From positions 1-33,601 of the forward strand of contig CACLCV010000010.1 of NCBI GenBank assembly GCA_902605525.1: a DNA stretch of 33,601 nucleotides. The letters are read 5' to 3'. The first letter of the stretch is position 1; each line of letters starts with the position of its first letter. Positions 27,721 through 33,601 of the stretch are shown in pieces. The translations under genes and the position numbers were made by a program. The notes under the pieces were generated by a model. The model was not told the DNA's origin and did not search any database. It saw nothing but the letters and a program-made list of their open reading frames with translations. The stretch comes from an uncultured Gammaproteobacteria bacterium (GTDB lineage: Bacteria > Pseudomonadota > Gammaproteobacteria > GCA-002705445 > GCA-002716945).

Positions 27721-28731
27721 ATGGATCCATTAACACAGGGAATAGTAGCAACAACAGCTTCTCAAAGCGTTTCAAGCAAAGAAAAAATTATAATAGCAAG
27801 TATAGTTGGCTTTTTATCTGGGCTAGCTCCAGATATTGATATATTTATTAGATCATCTAATGATCCATTATTGTTTCTTGAATTTCATAGACAATTTACC
27901 CATTCTCTGTTCTTTATACCAATAGGTGGACTGATATGTTCAATAGTATTTTATTATTTTTTTACAAAAAAATTTAATTTCTCTTTCAAAGAAACATATA
28001 TATATTCAACTATTGGGTATGCTACCCATGGAATAATTGATTCATTTACAACATATGGCACTCAGCTTTTATGGCCCTTTACTGATGAGAGACTTGCATG
28101 GAATACTGTATCTGTAATCGACCCTTTGTTTACTCTTCCAGTAATCATTCTTTGTCTTTTAACACTGATAAAAAAGAATAATAAATATTCTTTTTATGCA
28201 ATCACATGGATGCTCATGTATCAGCTAGCTGGTTTTATACAAAAAGACAGAGCTGAAAACATAATATATGATTACGCAAAACTAAAAGGTCATGATATCA
28301 ATGAAATAGAAGCAAAGCCTAGTTTCGCAAATATAGTTGTATGGAAGGTTATTTATTCTGATAATAATAATTATTACGTTAATGCTATTAGACTTGGATT
28401 GTCTCATAAGATCTATCCTGGTGAAATGATAAAAAAATTAGAGATTAGAGAAGATTTTGAATGGCTTGAACCTAGTTCACAACAAGCTATAGATATAGAG
28501 AGGTTTCGATGGTTTTCAAATGACTACCTTGGTATTGCAAAGCATAATGAGAACATAATCTATGATATTAGATTTTCTTCGATTCCAAACGAAGTAGAGG
28601 GTTTATGGGGCATTCAGTTAGACAAAAATAAAGGCAAAGATGAACATATTACTTATGTTACTAATCGAGGTAAGAGTATTAATAGATTTCATGAGTTGAT
28701 AAGGATGATAACAGATCAGTATGTCGATTGA
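27721..28731 (+). CDS. Membrane-bound metal-dependent hydrolase (YdjM / DUF457 family)
   Basis: MDPLTQGIVATTASQ, GFLSGLAPDIDIFI, HRQFTHSLFFIPIGGL, THGIIDSFTTYGTQLLWPFTDERLAW. Confidence 0.88.
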   Translation: MDPLTQGIVATTASQSVSSKEKIIIASIVGFLSGLAPDIDIFIRSSNDPLLFLEFHRQFTHSLFFIPIGGLICSIVFYYFFTKKFNFSFKETYIYSTIGYATHGIIDSFTTYGTQLLWPFTDERLAWNTVSVIDPLFTLPVIILCLLTLIKKNNKYSFYAITWMLMYQLAGFIQKDRAENIIYDYAKLKGHDINEIEAKPSFANIVVWKVIYSDNNNYYVNAIRLGLSHKIYPGEMIKKLEIREDFEWLEPSSQQAIDIERFRWFSNDYLGIAKHNENIIYDIRFSSIPNEVEGLWGIQLDKNKGKDEHITYVTNRGKSINRFHELIRMITDQYVD

Positions 28732-28864
28732 AAAGTATATTAAAACACAGTGCGGTTTAGATAAATTTAATCATCTAAGAGAGCTTGCTGACAAAAGTTT
28801 AATCAACAAAATAAGATTGTATCATTTCGTTATTATTGCGACACTTAGAGATATTTTTAAATAG
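28721..28864 (+). CDS. Small hypothetical protein, 47 aa
   Basis: ATG 28721 overlaps the end of the preceding CDS: MSIEKYIKTQCGLDKFNHLRELADKSLINKIRLYHFVIIATLRDIFK. Confidence 0.35.
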   Translation: MSIEKYIKTQCGLDKFNHLRELADKSLINKIRLYHFVIIATLRDIFK

Positions 28865-28896
28865 AGAGTATTTTTTTATTACATCATATTATTAGA

Positions 28897-29001
28897 ATGG
28901 ATAATTACTACAGAATTATGAATGTCATTGTCTTTGTGCTTTTTGGCATATATATTCTCGTAGGAATTAAATGTGGTTTTGTCAGTTGGCATTGCTCGTA
29001 A
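28897..29001 (+). CDS. Very small single-TM protein, 34 aa
   Basis: MDNYYRIMNVIVFVLFGIYILVGIKCGFVSWHCS; hydrophobic segment in an otherwise unexplained intergenic gap. Confidence 0.3.
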   Translation: MDNYYRIMNVIVFVLFGIYILVGIKCGFVSWHCS

Positions 29002-29064
29002 TATTTTATGAAATATAAATTCTTTTGTAAGATGTATGCATATATGTTTTAATGGAAAAATTAT

Positions 29065-30578
29065 ATGGAAATAGGCGTTCTAAAAGAGAGTAAACAGCAA
29101 GAAAAAAGAGTAGCAATTACTCCAAAAATTGTCTCTAAAATCAAAAAACTTGGTCATACCGTTAGAGTAGAAAAAGGACTAGGTCTAGATGCCAACTTCT
29201 ATGATTCTCAGTACATTGAAGCTGGAGCAGAAGTAACAGATGCTAGTAGTGTTTGGGCCTCAGATATCATTTTAAAGATTAATAAACCAAATAATGATGA
29301 AGTCAGTAAACTTGATAATAACAAGACTCTGATATCTTTTTTTAGTCCTGCAGTTAATTCAGACTTATTGCAATCCTGCTCCAAAGACAAGATAAACGTT
29401 CTTTCAATGGATTCTGTTCCAAGAATCTCTCGCGCACAAAAAATGGACGCCTTATCTTCTATGGCTAACATTGCAGGTTCAAGAGCTGTTATAGAAGCTG
29501 CTCATAATTTTGGGAGATTTTTTGGAGGACAAATAACTGCAGCAGGTAAAATACCACCTGCAAAGATCTTAATTATTGGTGCAGGAGTAGCTGGTTTATC
29601 GGCTATCGGTACAGCATCAAGTCTTGGTGCGATCGTAACAGCATTTGATACAAGACCAGAAGTTAAAGAACAAGTAGAGAGTCTTGGAGGGCAATTCTTG
29701 ACTGTAAATTTAGATGAGGATGGCTCAAGCACTGATGGTTATGCAAAAACAATGAGTAAAGAATTTATAGATGCTGAAATGGCACTTTTCAAAGAACAAT
29801 GTAAGGATGTGGATATTATAATTACCACTGCACTTATTCCTGGTAAAGAGGCGCCTAAACTTATAACACAAGAAATGTTAGATGTAATGAAGCCTGGATC
29901 AGTAATTGTTGATTTAGCATCACAGCAAGGAGGAAATTGCGTATTATGTAAACGTGATGAGTAGAATATAATGGCATTAAAGTTATAGGCTATACAGATC
30001 TACCATCAAGACTCCCGTCGCAGTCCAGTGAGTTATATGCAAATAATTTGTATCATATTCTTGATGAGCTTACTCCGAATAATGATGGAATAGTTGATAT
30101 TAATATGGATGACGATGTGATTAGAGGTATGACCGTTGTCAAAGATGGAGAAATAACTTTTCCGCCACCTAAGATTAAGGTATCTGCCTCACCTAAAGTA
30201 GAAGAAAAAAAAGTAACACCAAAAAAAGAACAAATTCAAAAAAAATCTTCAATACTACCTGGAGTTATAGCTTTATCAGTTTTATTTTTAGTTGGTGCTT
30301 TTGCACCTGAATCATTTATGAATCACTTTACTGTTTTTGTTTTATCATGCTTTATAGGCTACATGGTTATTTGGAATGTTACGGCATCACTTCATACACC
30401 ATTAATGTCTGTTACAAACGCAGTAAGCAGTATTATTATTATTGGTGCATTAACCCAAGTATCCTCAACTGATACTGTCTCCCTAGTTTTATCTGGTTTA
30501 GCAATATTTATTGCAAGTATAAATATCTTTGGTGGTTTTGCAGTAACTAAACGTATGTTAGGGATGTTCAAAAAATGA
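29065..30578 (+). CDS. pntA: NAD(P) transhydrogenase subunit alpha, interrupted by a -1 frameshift at about 29960
   Basis: The first part (299 aa) ends [11 protein letters not shown]. The other frame continues [37 protein letters not shown]... to 30578. Together they are about E. coli PntA length. Confidence 0.95.
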
Positions 30579-31987
30579 TATCAGGTTTACTAACTATAGA
30601 AGTTGTTCGTGCGCTGTATGTTATATCCGCAGTACTTTTTATACTTACGCTTGGTGGGTTGAGCAATCAAGAAACTTCTCGAAAAGGGAATGCTTATGGT
30701 ATGACGGCGATGACTATTGCAATTGTTGCAACCGTTTTAGGACCACAAGTTACTGGCAATTATATTGTATTGTTACTTCTAATTTTAATTGGAGGCTCTA
30801 TAGGTTTACTATTATCTAAAAAAGTTCAAATGACCGAGATGCCTGAACTCGTAGCGATACTTCATAGTTTAGTAGGTCTCGCTGCAGTACTTGTAGGCAT
30901 TGTAAACTTTCTTAATCCTACACAAGAATATCTTGGTGTAGAATTAACTATTCATTTAATTGAAATATACATTGGTATATTTATCGGAATGGTTACTTTT
31001 GCAGGGTCAATAATTGCATTTGGTAAACTTAGTGGTAAAGTTTCTGGAAATCCTTTAGTGCTACCTGCAAAACATTATCTAAATCTTTTAATGCTTATTA
31101 GCATTATCTACTTTGGAACAATATTTGTAGGTTCATCATCAATTGATGAGGGCATTATAGCTCTAGGTTTCATGTTAACGATTTCATTATTTTTTGGAAT
31201 ACATCTCGTCGCGTCAATAGGAGGCGCCGACATGCCCGTTGTAGTATCAATGCTAAATTCATATTCTGGTTGGGCTGCATCTGCTACAGGTTTCATGTTA
31301 AGTAATGATTTGTTGATAGTCGTGGGAGCACTTGTAGGAAGTAGTGGAGCTATTTTAAGTTATATTATGTGTCGTGCGATGAATAGAAGTTTTATTTCTG
31401 TTATAGCAGGGGGATTTGGTACAGAGACAACATCAACTCCTGTTGAAGGTCAAGATCAAGGTGAAGTACAAGCCATAAATATTGAAGAATTTAAATCTAT
31501 GATTACCTCATCAAAAAAAATAGCAATTATCCCTGGATATGGCATGGCAGTTGCTCAAGCTCAATTTGTTGTGAATGAAATTATAAGTATTCTTAAAAAT
31601 AAAAATATTGAAGTCATTTTTGTGATTCATCCTGTCGCAGGACGTATGCCTGGCCATATGAATGTATTACTTGCAGAAGCCCAAATTCCATATGATATTG
31701 TTTATGAAATGGATGAAGTTAATGATGACTTTGAAAAGATTGATTTATCAATTGTTATTGGAGCAAATGATATTGTTAATCCATCTGCACTTGAAGATCC
31801 CAATAGTCCAATCGCAGGTATGCCCGTTATTGAATGTTGGAGAGGAACAAGCACGGTCGTTATGAAAAGAGGGATGTCAACCGGATATGCTGGCGTTGAG
31901 AACCCGTTATTTTTTAAAGAAAATACAAAAATGTTATTTGGTGATGCTAAAGAATCATTATCTCAAGTATTAACTTTAAATAATTAG
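30575..31987 (+). CDS. pntB: NAD(P) transhydrogenase subunit beta
   Basis: [74 protein letters not shown] overlap with pntA. Confidence 0.98.
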   Translation: MISGLLTIEVVRALYVISAVLFILTLGGLSNQETSRKGNAYGMTAMTIAIVATVLGPQVTGNYIVLLLLILIGGSIGLLLSKKVQMTEMPELVAILHSLVGLAAVLVGIVNFLNPTQEYLGVELTIHLIEIYIGIFIGMVTFAGSIIAFGKLSGKVSGNPLVLPAKHYLNLLMLISIIYFGTIFVGSSSIDEGIIALGFMLTISLFFGIHLVASIGGADMPVVVSMLNSYSGWAASATGFMLSNDLLIVVGALVGSSGAILSYIMCRAMNRSFISVIAGGFGTETTSTPVEGQDQGEVQAINIEEFKSMITSSKKIAIIPGYGMAVAQAQFVVNEIISILKNKNIEVIFVIHPVAGRMPGHMNVLLAEAQIPYDIVYEMDEVNDDFEKIDLSIVIGANDIVNPSALEDPNSPIAGMPVIECWRGTSTVVMKRGMSTGYAGVENPLFFKENTKMLFGDAKESLSQVLTLNN

Positions 31988-31988
31988 C

Positions 31989-32291
31989 CTACACAACTAC
32001 ATTAAAACCCTCAAAGACTGGATGTCCAATATAAATATCTTTATGTTGTCCGGCATTTTTGTGAGCAAGCTTGAATTCTTCAGATTTAGTCCAAGCTACA
32101 AAATCTTCTTGTGATTTCCATGTGCTATGAGACGCATATAAAGTGCATTCATCATCTTTATCGCCTTTAACTAAATTAAAATTTATAAAACCAGGTACAT
32201 TCTCTAGATGAGTATCACGATTCTTCCAAACGTTTTCAAACTCCTCTTCTTTTCCTAGCACGATTCTAAATCTATTCATTGCTATAAACAT
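31989..32291 (-). CDS. Antibiotic biosynthesis monooxygenase fold protein, candidate IsdG/HmoA-type heme-degrading enzyme
   Basis: FIAMNRFRIVLGKEEEFENVWKNRDTHLENVPGFINFNLVKG...YASHSTWKSQEDFVAWTKSEEFKLAHKNAG. Confidence 0.75.
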   Translation of the reverse strand: MFIAMNRFRIVLGKEEEFENVWKNRDTHLENVPGFINFNLVKGDKDDECTLYASHSTWKSQEDFVAWTKSEEFKLAHKNAGQHKDIYIGHPVFEGFNVVV

Positions 32292-32333
32292 AGCTATATT
32301 ATAACAAAGATATTTATTTTATTTGAAGTCTAT

Positions 32334-32618
32334 TTAATTTATCTTAAATCTAGATAAAATCTTTTTTTCCATTGCCCAAAAATATTTAAACTCACCAAAT
32401 AATGTACCTATTATGATAAGTAAAACTTGATAAGTAATTAAAACCATAAAAATTGAAATGATTAAATTCTCAAGCTCTAGAATATCAAGAACATAATCTG
32501 ATATGAACAAGGAAAGAGAGCCGGTTATACCAAAGACAATAAATACTACTACTAACTGGTAAGTAGATGAAACCTTGAACATTTTCTTGAGTTTTTCCAT
32601 AAACATGTTTAGCAACAA
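32334..32618 (-). CDS. DUF6787-like small membrane protein
   Basis: YQLVVVFIVFGITGSLSLFISDYVLDIL...ITYQVLLIIIGTLFGEFKYFWAMEKKIL; recalled family pattern. Confidence 0.6.
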   Translation of the reverse strand: MLLNMFMEKLKKMFKVSSTYQLVVVFIVFGITGSLSLFISDYVLDILELENLIISIFMVLITYQVLLIIIGTLFGEFKYFWAMEKKILSRFKIN

Positions 32619-32655
32619 AATAGCATACTTATTATGAGTTTGGTACGTTATTAAG

Positions 32656-32999
32656 TGGAGGCGGGGGGAATCGAACCCCCGTCCGAGAGAACTCAGCCAT
32701 TGGTACTACATGCATAGTCTTTAATTAAATTTCATAGTCATGCTGGTTAAAGACAACCTACATAAAAACTAGCTTGTTTAGATTTAATAGTTTGCTAACA
32801 AGCTTACAAACTACGATCTTATCATTATGACCTCTGTTTAGAGCATATAAGCCTACTCTAAGAGAGGCTAGCGGCAGTTAGGCTGCTAGGGCTAAAGGTT
32901 TATTTTCAGCGTTTATATATTTTACAGCAGTTTTACGAGTTACTATCAGCTCGACATGCACCTCCGGTGTCGCAACCCACGTCGAAGCCGGTCGCCCCC
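32656..32999 (-). ncRNA. ssrA: tmRNA (one-piece)
   Basis: Minus strand 5' GGGGGCGACCGGCTTCGACGTGG...GGAGGTGCATGTCGAG...CTCGTAAAA, tag ORF ending ...LALAA-TAA, 3' GGGGGTTCGATTCCCCCCGCCTCCA. The GGGGGCG/CGCCTCC acceptor pairs. Confidence 0.96.
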
Positions 33000-33068
33000 T
33001 TTAGATAGGTTATTTATACATAATTTACAAAAAACAATCAAATTGTATTACTATATTCATACAGATAA

Positions 33069-33601
33069 ATGCAGTATTTCTTTAAAAAAAATAGCTCAAA
33101 AAAAGAAAATCGTCGTAAGAAATACATCATATTTAGAATAACATCACATAAAGATATAAGTGCCGAATTAATTCTCAAGATATCTAAAATAATTAATGCT
33201 AATCTATGCACTGATATTTTTGAAAAAAATCTTAGTTATAATGCAATATTTTACAGAGCAGGAACTAATTCACCTTGGTCAAGCAAGACAAAAGATATAT
33301 TAGATTCTTGTTTAAGTTTTACATCCTATCAGATTGATAGATTCACTCTTATTGAGCACGATAAAGATAAATCAGAGCTTATTACATATGATCCTATGAC
33401 CGAGATTTTATTATCTTCTAATAAATTAATTAAAAAATATTTAAATCAAAACGAAAAAATAAAAAAAACAACTTTCAAGAATATATCAATCAAAAATATA
33501 AAACTAGTAAATAAGAAAATGGGCTTAGCAATGAGTGACCCAGAAATTATTTATCTTGAAAAGATGTATAAGAAGCTTAAAAGAAATCCAACAGATGTTG
33601 A
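33069..33601 (+). CDS. purL: Phosphoribosylformylglycinamidine synthase, N-terminal part, truncated by window edge
   Basis: Open frame from ATG 33069: YNAIFYRAGTNSPWSSKTKDI ... KMGLAMSDPEIIYLEKMYKKLKRNPTDVE matches PurL (SPWSSKATDI, LAEDEIDYL, RNPNDIEL). Confidence 0.93.
   Translation, partial: MQYFFKKNSSKKENRRKKYIIFRITSHKDISAELILKISKIINANLCTDIFEKNLSYNAIFYRAGTNSPWSSKTKDILDSCLSFTSYQIDRFTLIEHDKDKSELITYDPMTEILLSSNKLIKKYLNQNEKIKKTTFKNISIKNIKLVNKKMGLAMSDPEIIYLEKMYKKLKRNPTDV

Noticed and set aside
29065-30578. Split pntAA/pntAB as in alphaproteobacteria
   Set aside because: The break falls inside domain I just after GGNC, not at the domain I/II boundary, so a frameshift is the better explanation.
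32956-33141. 61-aa plus-strand ORF
   Set aside because: Overlaps the 5' end of tmRNA and the real purL start in another frame.
1-33601. CRISPR array, IS element, prophage, toxin-antitoxin or defence island
   Set aside because: No direct-repeat array, transposase, integrase or recognised defence gene was seen. The region is mostly housekeeping.

Overview
AT-rich, very compact bacterial chromosome segment. Gene content and order suggest a streamlined, probably marine, gammaproteobacterium (inference). In order it carries: thrS(3' part)-infC-rpmI-rplT-pheS-pheT-ihfA-merR-like-PD-(D/E)XK nuclease-prfB-lysS; purB plus a small partner on the minus strand; fumC followed by an ExbB-like/ExbD-like/small membrane protein trio; acnA; hflD and mnmA on minus; aceA-icd; infA on minus; a DUF1249 gene; iscR-iscU-DUF2892; an AlkA-like glycosylase, a sugar epimerase and mtnP; csp, a protein resembling sigma-70 region 1.1, and an orphan HAD protein; a bacterioferritin-like gene; a YdjM-like gene; pntA (frameshifted) and pntB; an IsdG/HmoA-like monooxygenase and a DUF6787 gene on minus; ssrA (tmRNA) on minus; and the 5' part of purL. 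No CRISPR array, IS element, prophage or rRNA was seen. The observations most worth checking are: an uncharacterised ExbB/ExbD-like three-gene cassette behind fumC; a stand-alone sigma region 1.1-like protein behind csp; an IscR with no cysteines in an isc cluster that lacks iscS; a PheT without its N-terminal tRNA-binding (B2) domain; an RF2 frameshift site with GUU instead of CUU; a likely AUA start for infC; an MGME1-like nuclease; and a single-base frameshift in pntA. All calls come from reading the sequence and from memory of protein families. No searches were run.
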